Assembly (NCBI GenBank): GCA_025617745.1
Contig: CM046869.1
Coordinates: forward strand, 17,748,994-17,812,993
Source: Heliocidaris erythrogramma
Lineage: Eukaryota > Echinodermata > Echinoidea > Camarodonta > Echinometridae
Length of the DNA: 64,000 nt
Direction of reading: 5' to 3'
The translations under genes and the position numbers were made by a program. Of this stretch, positions 24,510 to 37,690 are shown one piece after another. A model generated the notes under the pieces. It was given only the letters and a program-made list of their open reading frames with translations. It ran no database searches and had not been told where the DNA came from. Every line of letters begins with the position of its first letter. Within the stretch, counting starts at the first letter, position 1.

Positions 24510-25305
24510 TTAAAGGAGAATGAAACTCAACATACATTAGCTGATAATCATGTGGAAAATTGTCAGCCTGTTCAAAATATCTTGAAAATACTCTGATTTG
24601 ATTACTCAGTAAGGAGAACAGTCTCTCTAAAGTTTGCAGATTTCTTGCTATAGATATTATCCCATGGGGGCTGCCATTTTGAAAAAATGTGATGTCATTG
24701 GGGTATATGTCCATTTACCTGTACACAATGGATAAGATGTTGCATAATGAATAGCTATTGTACAACTAAAGCCACCCATGCAAAATAGCAGCCATCTTGG
24801 TACCCCCATTGTCTCGCACAGGTGATAACTAAGAGCAGTTGTAGGTCTTTGTCACTTCTTTGAAGAATCGACAAACCTTTGTCAGACAAAGCAACTTACA
24901 AGTGCATGCCAAATCCTGCTTAACAAAAGAAACAGCTGAACCAAATATCTTGACACAAATAGGTTATATGACAGGATAAAAGTATCTTCATTTGAATGTA
25001 CATGACTACTAAAATGGTTTATTATGAGAAAATCCAGTGTCATGCATTCCACAGCTGATCATGAGTGTCATGGTAGCTAGTGCATAGGTCAGTGGGTATC
25101 TCACAAATAGAACTGCTCTGACATTACTTTGTAAAGAAAATGGCAGCCCCCATGGGATAATGTCAAGCAAGGAAACTGCAACTTTTTGAGACACTGTTCT
25201 CCTTCTTAAATAATCAAATAGGAGTAATTTCAAGATATTTGTAATAGGCTGGCAATTATCTACATGATTATAGGCTAATGTTTGTTGCCTTTTATTCCCC
25301 TTTAA
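24510..25305. mobile_element. TTAA-flanked MITE with ~175-bp inverted arms
   Basis: The element is 24514-25301 (788 bp) between TTAA at 24510-24513 and 25302-25305. It begins AGGAGAATGAAACTCAAC; the reverse complement of its end begins AGGGGAATAAAAGGCAAC. The arms 24514-24690 and about 25125-25301 align with few gaps and share the inner block ATCCCATGGGGGCTGCCATT (reading in from each end). The ~430-bp centre has no transposase-like frame. It shares the TTAA-AGG start with the element at 9100 but the arms differ, so it is a separate subfamily. Confidence 0.85.
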
Positions 25306-25990
25306 GCATGGACATAACAGGACCATTACTATTAAAGGAAAATCCACCCATTGTAGCGCTGCAAATTGGTGATACAAAGCCAGAATATGAATACACAAAT
25401 ATGTTTTATATAAATATCACAAGGATTATGGTTTAAAAACCACTATTCACAGGGATTTATTGATTAAAGTCATGGGCAATATTTAGGTTGCTATGATTTC
25501 AAAATTAATGTTATGTATCTAAATCAGCATTTTCGAGATGCTGCAAACTGGTAGATCAAAACAAGATTTCAATTCATTTCTCTAAAACTACGATACTTCA
25601 TCAGATTATTATTATTATAAAGCCATCTATAATGTGTATACCAAACAGTTCTTTGCGTAGTCGGGGATAGTGCGTTATAAATATAAAAGTCACTCCTTTG
25701 TCAGATCAGAATATAGTATACATGTACTATGGTTATACGTAGATGTAACTCTATGGAATCGAAGTGCATTATTTCCATGCAAAGTACAGTCCTGTGTCTG
25801 ATTTTACTCGTGTTTTGATGCTGCTGGTTTCAGTAAGTCCCCTGTTTTCCTCTTTTTTTCCCCCTCAGTCTCCATTCGAGTTTTGTATTGGCGCTTTTGA
25901 ATGTATGCCGAACGCAGCAGCAGCGCTTGTGAGAAACACCTGCCCCCTCCATCGCCTTCCCCGGAGCTTGAGGCGGGATGCAGGTGCATG
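25306..25990. other. single-copy DNA with a possible MITE end
   Basis: At 25333-25352 the sequence reads TTAAAGGAAAATCCACCC, like the 5' tip of the TTAA elements, but no matching right arm was found. GCTGCAAATTGGT near 25360 recurs as GCTGCAAACTGGT near 25540. Confidence 0.4.
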
Positions 25991-26042
25991 AAGGCGGCAA
26001 GGCGTAACACCGAGCAGCGGCCCATGCATTGCGCTGCTTTCA

Positions 26043-26510
26043 ATTCTTGTTTCGTTGCCCTTTCTGTTCCTCTCTCTATTCCTCTCTTTCTTTCAATTTC
26101 TGTCATCAGCCCTCTCTTTTTTCTCTCTCCCAGAATTACTTCTGTTCTATCCCCTCTCTCTATCTCTCTTTTTTCCCTTCAATCCCTCATTCATTTCCTC
26201 TCTGTAATAAAAACATCTCTTTGAATATACAAGGTTCCTCCCTATATTTTGTCTTAACTTCTCCCTCCTCTCTCTTCCCCTCCCTTCTCTCGTCCCCCCC
26301 CCCCCCCCTCTCTCTTTCCCCTCTCTCTTATTCTCCCTCTTCCTATCTGTCATCCATTCTTTCTCTTAATATTTCTCTCCTTCTTTCATTGTATATATCT
26401 ACCAATCTCTCTAAATGTAATTCATCTCTCTATATCTCTCTTTCTCTCTCTCTCCCTCTGTCTCTCTTAGTATCTATCCACCCCCTCCCCTCTCTTTCTC
26501 TTTCATGAAA
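26043..26510. repeat. CT-rich pyrimidine block
   Basis: Long C/T-biased sequence with a C run at 26296-26309 and (CT)n segments. The 159-codon frame across it is Ser/Leu low complexity. Confidence 0.9.
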
Positions 26511-27538
26511 CCTATGATTATGCAGTTTTAGCTTTGAACTTCGATATTTCTGTGTCCATCGTTCTGTTTCTGTCTCGTGCTCTTTTTTCTCTTACTTTTC
26601 ATCACCCATTCTTCTGGCCGCAGACAGTAGCGTCTCTACATCAGTAAAACTATAATTTCATAACCATTATATTTCTTCTCTAATTCTCCATCCCTATGCT
26701 CGTCTATCCTCAGTCATGTCTTTCTCTTTATCACAAACCCTTATATTCTTCAATATTTATCCTTCACCTTTAAGTACAAGAATTATAACGTCATAGTCAT
26801 AATTAAACAATGTAAATTTCAACAAAATACTTCCATCAACAAAAATTAAATCGAAAATTCCACACGCGTTTTTTTCAGGGACCCGTATTTAAAATAAATG
26901 ACTAGAATTCCTCTCCTTTCATTTATGTGTCTATTCCTTTTAATTAGCACTGTAAAAAATGAGTATACAAGACTATTTGTCCTATCATTTGTACTTAGGC
27001 TAATAGGCTTCATGCAATTTTCCAAATAAAGGGAAATTATATAATTCAATGCTCCCTGTCACATATCCACTTTTGATGCAGAGGTTCAACTCCGTTTTAT
27101 GTTTGGCACCATTTCGGATAACACTTTAGCCTAGCCTCTTTTTGGGTTGGTGGAAATTATGTTGCATTATGTTATCACAAATTATACCACTACTTAATCG
27201 AGACTCCATGGCTATTTCATTAACTAATTGGTAGATTTGAAACATGTTTGAGTAAAAAAAAAATGTCTGCGTGTAATGTTATTGCTGAATCATCATTTTC
27301 TTTTCATTTGCGTTTATGAACCGCAGCTAAGTGATTACTCCCATATTAAGTGGATTATAAAGGCATATTGTATTATCGTTATCACATTGAAATTGGTGAG
27401 CCAAAGAAGCTACGGATTACTTCTCATTGCATCCAGTTGTTGTATGATTACTCAAATTGGAAGTTAGAATGCATCATTGGAGAACACATTAGGGAGGACT
27501 GACGCGAAAGAGGGCAATAGAAAGCGTTGTGAGAGTAA
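26511..27538. other. single-copy DNA, nothing recognised
   Basis: AT-rich with no exon, element or repeat that I can support. Confidence 0.6.
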
Positions 27539-27745
27539 TTGAGAGAGAGAGAGAGATGTAGAGAACAAAATAATGGGAACAGAATCAAAAGAAGATATAT
27601 AAAACGAGATACAGAGATGGAAACAAAGGATGATAGCGAGACAAAGACAGGAGAAAGAACGAAAGCTAGATCAAGAAAGAGATAGAGAGGGGGAAGAGGG
27701 AGAGAGACAGAGACAGAGACAGACAGACAGACAGACAGAGATAGA
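27539..27745. repeat. GA-rich microsatellite with GACA units
   Basis: (GA)n and (GACA)n arrays on the plus strand. A 130-codon frame runs from it into unique DNA but begins in low complexity and resembles nothing. Confidence 0.9.
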
Positions 27746-30700
27746 GGAAACACCATACAGACAGAAAGGTAGAAAGGGGATGGTGGGATACAATAAGCTT
27801 GAATTAATAAATGCCCTTTTGCAGGATATTGGAATGATCAATGAGAGTGGTGAAATTAAAGAAGTGAACAATGATTGGTATAAATTTGGAAAATATATAT
27901 CAAGCCGAGACCTATATCAAAATCAAATTCGTGCAACTTCGGAGAAGATAAAATTGATTTTTGCAGTGCGGACAAATGAATGTAACACAATATGGCAAAA
28001 GCGAAGGTTTGAAACAGCATAAAAGTAGAGAGAATATAATCCAAATTACACTCAAGTGGAACTTCTAGTCTTTTTATGTGACATGGTGATAAAGAGACAG
28101 GAAAAATATCCATCTCTGAATATAGCTTTGCCCCTATAACGACAGTTCATTCTGTTCAGGTCCTATACACATACATGACATAAAACATGTGATCATTACA
28201 AATGGAACAATCCATACATGAAGTACCTTTCATGTATACATGTCATTGAAATAAAAAACACGGCGAACTGCGTTGGGAAATAGCCATTTATGATGTAGGG
28301 TATACCTTGTAAATTGTCACTACCACTTCAATTCCCCATGTATGTATGGCATCCATAATCATATTTGTCATTTCTTGTTTGTTTTTTCCGACTTGGAGAC
28401 CTTGTTCACTGACGATCACCGATCGATACACATAAAATATCGATCAAAAGTCAAAATCGATCGTCTGTGTATTCAAGGCCACATGACGCTCCTTTCAAAC
28501 AAAATGGTGGACAAAAAAAATTGTAGCTATATTTTTTTCAACGAGGGTTTTGTGCTGTTGTGTTTGTTTGGTGCAAATTCACAGATGATCGTTTTAGGAC
28601 TTAAGATGAATTTTCCTTAAGAAAATATTCAATGCGATTCATTTCAATTCAAAGTAAAATATTTCGTCCAGTAAATTCTCACATTTTACAAAATATTCGA
28701 ATAATTTAATGTATACATAGTAACATAAACATAATCCAAAAGCGTCGTAATACGGGGAAGAAGGCGTAAACTCCTATAGCTAGGGACTTGTGTCGGGTAC
28801 GCCTGAGTATAGACAAAACAATATTCAACATAATTTATTAATTTTATCTTTATTCCGCGACTGAATTGCACCGTGACGTGATACCTACTCATATTACAAA
28901 AAGTGCATGTTTCCCTAATTTAATACATGTGTGCGTTTAACTATGACGTTGAAATTAAATTCTATTGATCTTTATAATTATGAAAAATTCTGTTATAAAA
29001 TCTTAATGCATTTAACACACGGAGTTTATTCATTCTTAATATAAAAGAAACTAACCATGACATTACTCTTTATTCATTACTAATTTTATTCAGATGGACC
29101 AAAGAAATGTATGTATTATCAAAACAAAGGGTGAGCTTGTAGAAACTAACAAAACTATAATAATATTGCTTTTATGTCTTTCTGCAGTTAAAGCAGCCTA
29201 ACGCTGTACATAGTTCATCCTACGAACGACCGTCACCTTCTAACGTCCGATGGCCCTCCCAATGAAGCTGGAGATGAAATAGCACTAAAATCATTTGTCA
29301 CATATTTGTATGAATAAATACACGCAAACTTCGTTTTACTGTTCAATGACATTACAGCCTCTTGATGGGCTGAAAATGACATTCATACATTTAGATGTTT
29401 TATTAGAAATATGTCATCCAAAGTTTTCAATTCAAAAGGTCCTAACTGAACGCATAAATCGTGAGGTAGCAGGCATCGCGTGCGTTTGCTCATACTGTTT
29501 GTTTTCTGCCAACCAAACGCCTTTTTCACACGTCTCCTATTTATTGAGAGGGCCGAAAATGTTTATTCGTAGAAACATGCTGTAAACCAAGTACGACTTA
29601 AATAAATAAAGAAGATCATAGTAAATACTTAAAATTTAAGAGGCAATTCAATTGTCCGTATACAAATGCCCTTCTTTCTGGGGCTTGTTTCAACTGTGAA
29701 TCTTTCGGGGATATCGAGAGGGATATTTAAACAAAGACATGGGTACGTGATGGACAAAACATAGATTGGTCTTACACAATGTAGTTGTTCTATTGTTATC
29801 AAAAGAAGAGTGGGTATAATATATAATGCTTCTTCGTTCTTCACTTCAAGCAATAAATGGGTTAAGATATATAAGCCAACTTTGACATTATCGAGTAAGG
29901 TAGAATTTTTTTTAAATTACATTTTCACTAAAATAATGTTATTTGATCAAATCATCAGGTTGTTTGTCATTAATGTAATACTGTAAGACATTATTTCAGT
30001 GTACGTAATGGGGAATATTTACAGTTCTCAGTATATACATGTAGTTGGAAAGTATCCCACAGATCAGCAAATTCAATGGAAACAAATTGTGTTAGTACAA
30101 AACTACAGATATTGTTAATTTATTTTATTAGAGTTTGTGAAATACCCCAGCATCACATAACAGCTCTATACAATAAATTAACAATGTTTGTGTGAATTCA
30201 TGCATTAGATTATATATTTATTATGTAATATTATGTATTATGTACTAAGGGCACCCTCGCCTCAAGCCTTTACTTTTAGAGGTGTGTCCTTCAACACATG
30301 TATGTACCGCATGAATGTATATTTTGTCATATTTTTGTTAAAGATACATGTACATTATTTTGATCATGTATTACTTTGTACACTTCTGTTGAAAAGTTGG
30401 AAATAAATGTCTTGAAATTGAATTGAAATAGAGCCGAAATTTATGTTCATTATGGAAATGATATGGAAAAAAAACTTATTCAAACTATCATTTAGAAATC
30501 AGGAAAGTCAATGGACTTTTTATATCTCTTTCAAATGATTAAAAAATACATATTACAAAGAGACACAAGTCATGGTCCATAAACATATTTCTGGCGACAA
30601 ATACATATTCTTGGTAGGTCATGCTCTGTTAATATTCAATACCCTTTCCGTTTGAGGCCTCTTTTATCGTGATGAATGATTTCGTTTGGAGATCGGTAAA

Positions 30701-32533
30701 TGAACTGAGGCATGAATTTATTTCTTTTTTACCAAAACATGAACTATTTACAACAACAACATATGTTGGTAAAGGTATATGCCGACAATATTCTGAACCC
30801 CTTTCAGCCCTGAGTATTCACTCTGTAACAATGCTTTGGTCATCCGAAGTAGAATGGTAACATAATTATAAGCATTCCGATGACTACATCTAAACAAAAG
30901 AAACAGGGGATAGCAATGAAACGTTTGCGCAAAACGTCCCAAAGTGATCTTCAATTTTTATCCCGTCTATGACATGAGAGAAATTGATGATAGTTAATGA
31001 AATATAATATTATAATGCAATAATATTGAGGATAACATTTTTCAATGTGCAAAAAAGGACATTCACCATGCACGTCAGCAAATTGATAAACGTAAGGTAG
31101 TTATTTTGAAGGATGGTTCAATATATTCATCTGTATTGTTATGTAACCGGCTTGTCAGTTGGTTTGAATCATAGTAATGTCTTTGATGTAAATGTGGAAC
31201 AAATAGATTTCAGACTTCAACATTCTTACTGTAGGTAATGCGATTTCTAACGTCGAAAGCTAACGGATATTATTGTTTCGGAGAGAGAGAGAAAAAAAAA
31301 GTGTATAATTTAAAACCAATTTGTTATGCATAACGTTTCGTTGAGCATGAGTTTGATTGATAACGTTTGGCAGGCAATTACCGATGCCATAATAACAGAA
31401 TGCGTTCTACGTCTGCTTAAACGTTCCTTCAAATTGAAAACCATTTTTAAGTAGTTGTGATTAAAACATCGTCATGCATGATGATTTGTTTACAAGGAGG
31501 GGTGAGAATAAAGACAAAAACTGATTATAAGATAATTGTCAATGTTAAAACAATTCGTTTTGCCATTTGATAGGTTATGACAAGGTCAAACGCGGCAGTA
31601 CTACAAGTAATAATCGTGCACCTGGTTTGAATGCATGGGTCGTTAGTGTCTATTAAAACGATTGTGACGTCAAAATGTAGGCATTCGATACCACTTAAAT
31701 CAACGCTAACCTGCAAACGCTTCATTTTTTATGTTTTTAAAGTTACAAAAAATATGAACAGGTGAAGAAAAAAGTGATCCAAAACTACAACTTGACATGT
31801 TCTCTGATCTATCTCTAAATTTAACTAAATGAATCTCTGTCTTCCTCTCCAAAATGATTTGTTAACACCTGAGGTTTTAAAAAGTTGTATGGAAATAGGA
31901 AATGGCGATGAAAAAGATTTCAAAATATATATTTTCTCTTATTTTCTTTCTAGTTGAATTAAATGTGTTCCTGCTCAAAACATTTTTTTTTGGGGGGGGG
32001 GGGGGGGCAGGCGGTTTGATCTTTTTAGCTATCAAGTTTCTCTCTTACACCAAACCTGCGTTAGAAATGCAATCACATTAATATAAAAGCTTGTAAAGAT
32101 ATCTACAAACACGCAACAAAGCTCAATGGTAGTGCAATACTGATATCAGGAATCGCGTTAATGTAATGTCGTTCTCTATTAAAAAATTTTGAAACATAAT
32201 AACATATTCAAAAGTAATTAATCATCGACTTCAAGCAATTGAGAAAATAAACTCAAGGGTATACAGAAAAACATCTTACACTGAATACATCTCAAAAAAT
32301 AACATTAAACTAAATGTTGCTTTGAAATACCATATATTATATTTAAATAACAACAATTAATTCTTTTGTATGGTAGTGTCATCTTTCAAAAATAGCTTTT
32401 ACATTTCAAGCACTAAATGCAAACAAAAGAGGGGGAAAAGACAAAAATGAGTAACAGAAATTAAGAAAGCCTCAGTAAATACTTTAATGAGCTTTTAAGA
32501 AGAGTACCGTCAGAAGGCCAGATGAAAGCTTAC
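27746..32533. other. AT-rich single-copy DNA
   Basis: No gene recognised. A possible retroelement 3' end lies at about 30240-30428 (listed separately). A G run of 16 follows a T run at 31992-32007. Other open frames are short and unrecognised. Confidence 0.55.
30240..30428 (+). mobile_element. possible retroelement 3' end with a TTGAA-type tail
   Basis: A segment with an AAATAAATGT polyadenylation-like signal ends in TTGAAATTGAATTGAA, a short repeat of the kind that closes some non-LTR elements. A similar AATAAAGTCAATTCAATTCA lies at 39938-39957. No coding sequence remains, so the identification is tentative. Confidence 0.3.
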
Positions 32534-32620
32534 CTGAACCAAAATGTGAATTTATTGGTTGTCCACAATCTGGCGCTGGGAGTTAAAGTTCCAGGATAAT
32601 AAGGATGTCTTTCGTTCCAA
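32534..32620 (-). other. possible non-coding first exon upstream of the Lmx1 exons
   Basis: The minus strand has a strong donor, TTCAG|gtaagc, with the last exon base at 32534. Joining it to the exon at 24269 would preserve a frame, but an in-frame stop lies 48 bases before the donor and no ATG intervenes, so it could only be 5' untranslated. The 5' edge given here is arbitrary. It lies below the GC-richer stretch at 32.9-33.2 kb, which could be a promoter. Single good donors are common by chance; there is no transcript evidence. Confidence 0.15.
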
Positions 32621-32639
32621 GTTATATGGCTACGATGTA

Positions 32640-33250
32640 AATAATCCGAATGACAGTTTACTATAAGGCGTACATAGTATGTTACTCATCTATCCATATG
32701 ATGCTCTGAGATGTCCTGTTAGTACCACTAACGCCAATCCCGTTGCGTGTAATTCATCTAGTGCGGTGCGGGTTATTAATGATTCGTGGAGACTAATTAA
32801 AAAAGAGAAACCAGGACCACTGGTGTCCAAGGAGGAGAGAGGTGGTGATGTTGATGACGAAGTGGAGGAAATTGGAATGAAGGCGAGATGTGGTGGAGTA
32901 TTGCACTGAACCCCGTTTGCCCGTCTTGTTGATGCGAGAGCGATCGGAGGATGTTTGGATGAGTTCCTCTTCCCAAGCGCGCTACCGGATGAATGAAGCG
33001 AGAGACGGGCTTCGCGTGTCGCTCTGGGGCTAGGCGAGTTGAATTCCCTCGGAAAATGACCGAGAATGGGAAATAAGAGGGAGACGGTTGGTTAGGGGAA
33101 GTCCACCCGCCTCACCGGCTCGCGAGCAAGCGAGCGGGGTTGCTTGTTTGTGGAGGACGTCTCCTATTGGCTGTGCTCGGCGGTTATATTGAACAAGACA
33201 GCTCTAATCTTCGGGAGCTTCGTGGTCTGATGTATTTGAGAGTATATTAC
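32640..33250. promoter_or_regulatory. GC-richer, CpG-containing block with homeodomain-like sites
   Basis: Positions 32900-33170 are clearly richer in G, C and CpG than the flanks. Next to them are TTATTAATGATT (32773-32784) and CTAATTAA (32793-32800), core homeodomain motifs. It could be a promoter or enhancer for the minus-strand Lmx1 gene 8 kb away. The 76-codon frame at 32679-32909 is unrecognised. Confidence 0.25.
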
Positions 33251-33264
33251 AGACCATTCTCTCC

Positions 33265-33350
33265 CCCCCCCCTCTCTCTCTCCCCTCTCTCTCTCTTTCT
33301 CTTTATCTATGTTTTCACACACACTCCCACTCTCTCTCTCTCTTTCTTAT
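33265..33350. repeat. CT microsatellite
   Basis: (CT)n with C-run and CA interruptions. Confidence 0.9.
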
Positions 33351-33689
33351 CTCACTCTATCCATCTTTTTCATGTCAGTGCCATTTCCTTTCATTCCCTC
33401 TTCACGTTATCCCTGACTCCATTTTAGTAAACATCTTTGTTTTTTCCAACCTACAATTTAAATTCTCTTCTCCTTTCTACAAAAAACAAAAAGATTTATT
33501 TTTTTCTCTTATCACTTCCTTTACTTGCTCTTCCCTAAACACTTTCCAGATTTGTCTATAAACAATATTTCAACTATTTGATCTATATTGTACGTTTGCT
33601 TGAGACAGAGCTATCTTCATTTGATGAAATCACCACTATGCATTACAAAAGCTGTTTGTGGTGTCTTATCTTACTTATCAGCGCAATCA

Positions 33690-34440
33690 ACATTACCACC
33701 TCTACCACTCCACCACCAATTCAACTACCTCCAAACCACAATACTAACAATAATATAACATATTATTACAAATTATTAAAGTCCAATTAATCACCATCAA
33801 AAGGAGCACTGTACCATAGCACATCGCCAATATCAATATCATAGGCATGTTAGTCAGTCACTACCAATTATTATAGTCCACGAAATGTACTTTAAAAAGT
33901 ACCACTTCTACCACTGCTATTAACAATTACCAGCATGTACCTCTTCTATCAAGCATCACTATCACTATCACCACCATCACTACCACTACCACTACCACTA
34001 CCACAACCATCATCACCATCAACACAACCACGTACGATCACTACCACCATTCATCAATGTCGCCACCATGCACCATCACTATTATAATGCACGATCACCA
34101 CCATTTACATGATTTACCACCACCAACTACCATTATGGTGGTGGTAATGGTGGTGATGGTGATGGTGACGTTGATATGCACCATGCCCCACCACTATAAC
34201 ACCATGTAACATCAGGACGACCATGCAGGATCACCACCACTATATACCTGTATAACACCAACACCATGCACCATCACTACAACCATGCACCACCATTATC
34301 TGCCAGTACTACCATCTTGCACCACCACTAACACCATAACATTAGCATACTACCCATACCCCTGTATAGCGATGACGATGATGATGATGATGGTGGTGGT
34401 GCATGGTGGTAGTGGTGGTGGTGATATAATGGAGATGTTA
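33690..34440. repeat. CCA/TGG trinucleotide field with strand switches
   Basis: Imperfect CAC/CCA and CAT triplets dominate to about 34130, where the plus strand switches to TGG/TGA triplets (34134-34172), then returns to CCA and switches again to GATGATG and GGTGGTG at 34375-34430. Complementary arrays lie head to head, so hairpins are possible. Confidence 0.8.
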
Positions 34441-34808
34441 ACAATAATTTCGACACGATTCACACGTTGCTGATGATGGAGATACCCATACTGAGAATTA
34501 CTGATTCACGTCAGAGAAATTGTTGCCCATTATCCAAATTGACTCGTGTTTATTTCTTTAACTTATTTCAATTTGTACCTAATAAACGTGTCGTGTGGTA
34601 TGTTTTCTTTTCAGCTAACCACCGTATTGGGTGATTTTAGACACTCACAGTATAGATTACTGTGACCGGTTAAACAAAGAGAACGTTTTAATAAAAGGTT
34701 TAAGATTTCCTCACCCATATAAAACCCACAACCAACTAAAAATATGAAACGTCCTTATTTTTGTTTTCATCGTCGGCACGATCATATGAACTAAAAAAAG
34801 GACAATGT

Positions 34809-34882
34809 TTTTTTTTTTTCCTTTTTTTTTTGGGGGGGGGGGGGAGGAGGGGGGAGGAGGGGGAGGAGGGGGGGGGGGGGGT
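34809..34882. repeat. T run followed by G-rich quadruplex-prone tract
   Basis: T runs are followed by G13, then GGA-interrupted G runs ending in a long G run near 34881. At least four G blocks of 4 or more lie within 50 bp. Confidence 0.9.
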
Positions 34883-35082
34883 TGCCAGTAACTTTAAAAT
34901 CCAGAGAAACAAAATATCATTCAAAAAGGAAATATCATGGTGCTATTGCTTCCGTACACATTTGAAGTTGTATAGGCTGATAGAGGCCTGTTTTTCTATA
35001 TTTTCTTTGGCGTTTTTTTTTTTCAGCGCTGCGCGTGCGCTCTTCCGCCTGACTAAACTTTCTGAAAAGGCGGTAAACAATA

Positions 35083-35176
35083 CAGAGAGAGACGGGGAGA
35101 GAGAGTGATAGAGAGAAAGGAGAGAGAAGGGGGATGGAGAGAGAAGGGGGATTGCGAGAAGGAGAGAGAAAAGAAC
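35083..35176. repeat. GA microsatellite
   Basis: Imperfect (GA)n on the plus strand with GGGGGAT interruptions. Confidence 0.85.
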
Positions 35177-37209
35177 GGTGCCAAAACGTTGAAACCTAGT
35201 AGAGTGGAAAACGCGTTGGCGCTGAATACGGGGGAAACAAAAGCTAGAAAGTGAGACATACACGGCTGAGTAGAGGCAAAAAGCCGAGTAAAACAAACCC
35301 AGAGAAGAATGAAGCAAATAATATATGGTGCTACATCATGTGGGTGTCACCGATAATGTTACCATGGAGACAATGAGATGAAAAAGGTCTTCTGCATCCT
35401 ATGATATGCCGTAAAATGGTGTTTAATTATAAATCTACATCGATTAAAAAAAACTGGGACACCATTGCTTAAGTTCAGTTAAAGGTTATGTCGTAATTCC
35501 TTGTTAATTCTGTTTCCCAAATATATCAATAACAAGTGAAATTTGCTTTCAAGAATAAAATATAAATTATATCCTAATTCAGAAATAATTCAAGGAGCCA
35601 TTTTTACTTACACAATATGAACAACAGGTCCATTAATTTGATATGATATCGCAGACAAAATTATTTTTCTAATATTTAGGGATGACATTTTTATGTCTTG
35701 AGTGATGAGATATTATGATCCAGCCCTTATTACAAAAGCATGGTTCTAAATACGAAATCATTTTTTAAAATCATTATCGTACTAGGGATTCTCGACGACT
35801 GTACTTCTTTCAAAGCCAAGGTTGTCAGTATCGAATCCAGGGGCACAAGTAGCATGTGTGCCCCCTCACCCGGTTTAAAAAAACCCTTTTTGTTGTTTTT
35901 CTTATACTTTTGACACATACGTGTGCCCCTCCCCGGAAAATAAAAATTTATTGAACCATCCAATACCATTTGTTTCAGTTTTGTAGCAATTAGTCTCTTG
36001 GTGTTACATCATGCAAATAATTATATGGTGTGACCATCTAAGCACCTCCGCCGATATTATTGCCATAAGCGCATCATGAAATTGTGTAATGATTAATAAA
36101 CACCATTCTACATTATTGTAAATTTGTAATTTGTCTTTCCGACATAATTATCTTCTTCAATTAACACTGAAGACGTGGCATCTACATATTCTCGGCAACA
36201 ACAGCAATTATCATGAATATTTCCTACAATGACGCTCTCATCAATGGTTATGTGAGCTTTAATCCCCTTCAGAGCAGGATATAGGCTGATGTCAAATGCA
36301 TTACAAATCCTGTGTTTCAAAGACAACCTCTTTTTTGACACGCGCGGTTTCATTTTCTTAAAACACACGGCAAACAGGGACAGCATTTGATACGTAGATT
36401 GGATTAAAATTAGCAGCCTCTTGCACAGGCTCAAAGACAAAACACTGGGTAGACAAGCGCGTGCGCCCACTTAACTATTACATGAATTTTCAAAGACGGG
36501 AAATCACGGATTACGTCAGTCGCGTGAGGGGACGCACGGAATTTGGACGAAACAAAAACTTAAATCTATCAGTCTACAGAACAAAAACAAAAGTCTGCTT
36601 TATACCGAGCTCTTGTTGCTGAGGGGTTTTTTATTTCTTGTTTCATTAAAGATGCACTTGTGATTCTTCATTCAAATCTTAGAAGCTAGGGATTAAGGTT
36701 GAATGGATCCCTGAGGTGAGATTGGGTTAGATTTATGAGTATGACAAGCTTTAATTCTGCGTCACAAGGCGTGTTCTGAAGTGGTTTTGTATTTTTTTGA
36801 TCGCCTTCGCTCGGCATACCATTTTGACACCGCTGAACTACAAAGCAGCAAGAAGAAAAAGGAAAAAATGTGAGAAGGGAATACAACAGCATTAAATAGA
36901 CTGAATGTTATCTCTACAGAATATTGCATAAGTTTGACTGATGTAATATTTTTTTATATATACATTATCCATAATTAGTTATGTAGACTATTTTCCCAAA
37001 TATTGTAAGAAATTTACATTAACCTTTCGTTCTCGCTTTTCTATATTTTTCTTTTCATCTCAACCATGATATGCTTTTTTCAAATATTTTATTCTTTAAA
37101 ATGTATGTTATATGCCAACTTCACTTCTTCTTTGTTATCTGATTATTTATTAACATTAATCATCGTTGTTTATTTAAATTATCTCTGTATGTCCATAATT
37201 TGGTTCCAA
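35177..37209. other. single-copy DNA with a G/C-run relic
   Basis: At 35825-35940 are ATCCAGGGGCAC and GTGTGCCCCCTC with an inverted GTGTGCCCCTCC, like the TGGCGGATC-ended elements elsewhere in the window. The 120-codon minus frame at 36108-36470 is unrecognised. Confidence 0.5.
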
Positions 37210-37690
37210 TTATGATTATTATCAGTCATTTGTTCTTCTTCAGTCCTCAACTCCCTCTTCCTCTTCTTCTTCGTATTCATTTCTTCTTCTTCTTTTCTTC
37301 TTCTTCTTCTTGTGTCTTTTCTTTTTCTTCTCCCTCTGTTTTCTCCTTCACTTCTTCTTCTTCTCCTTCTTCTACTTCTTCTTCTTCTTGTCTTCTTCTT
37401 CTTCTTCTTCTTCTCCTTCTTCTCCTTCTTCTTCTTTTTCTTCTTCTTCTACTTCTCCTTCTTCTTCTTTTTCTTCTTCTTCTACTTCTCCTTCTCCTTC
37501 TTCTTGTTTTTCTATGTGTCTTTTTTTTAGCTTCTTCTTTTTTTCTTATCCTTCTTCTTCTTTTTTCTTCTTCTCATCCTCCTCCTTCTCCTCCTCTTTT
37601 CTCGTTTCTTTGTGTAATGTTCCCTCTCCGTCAGATCCGTCTTCTCCTTCTTGTTCAACTTTACCCTCGTATTTTCTCTTCTCCTTCCTC
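37210..37690. repeat. TTC (GAA) trinucleotide tract
   Basis: About 480 bp of imperfect TTC/CTC triplets on the plus strand, open in all three forward frames as Ser, Leu or Phe runs; not a gene. Long GAA/TTC tracts can form triplex DNA. Confidence 0.95.
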
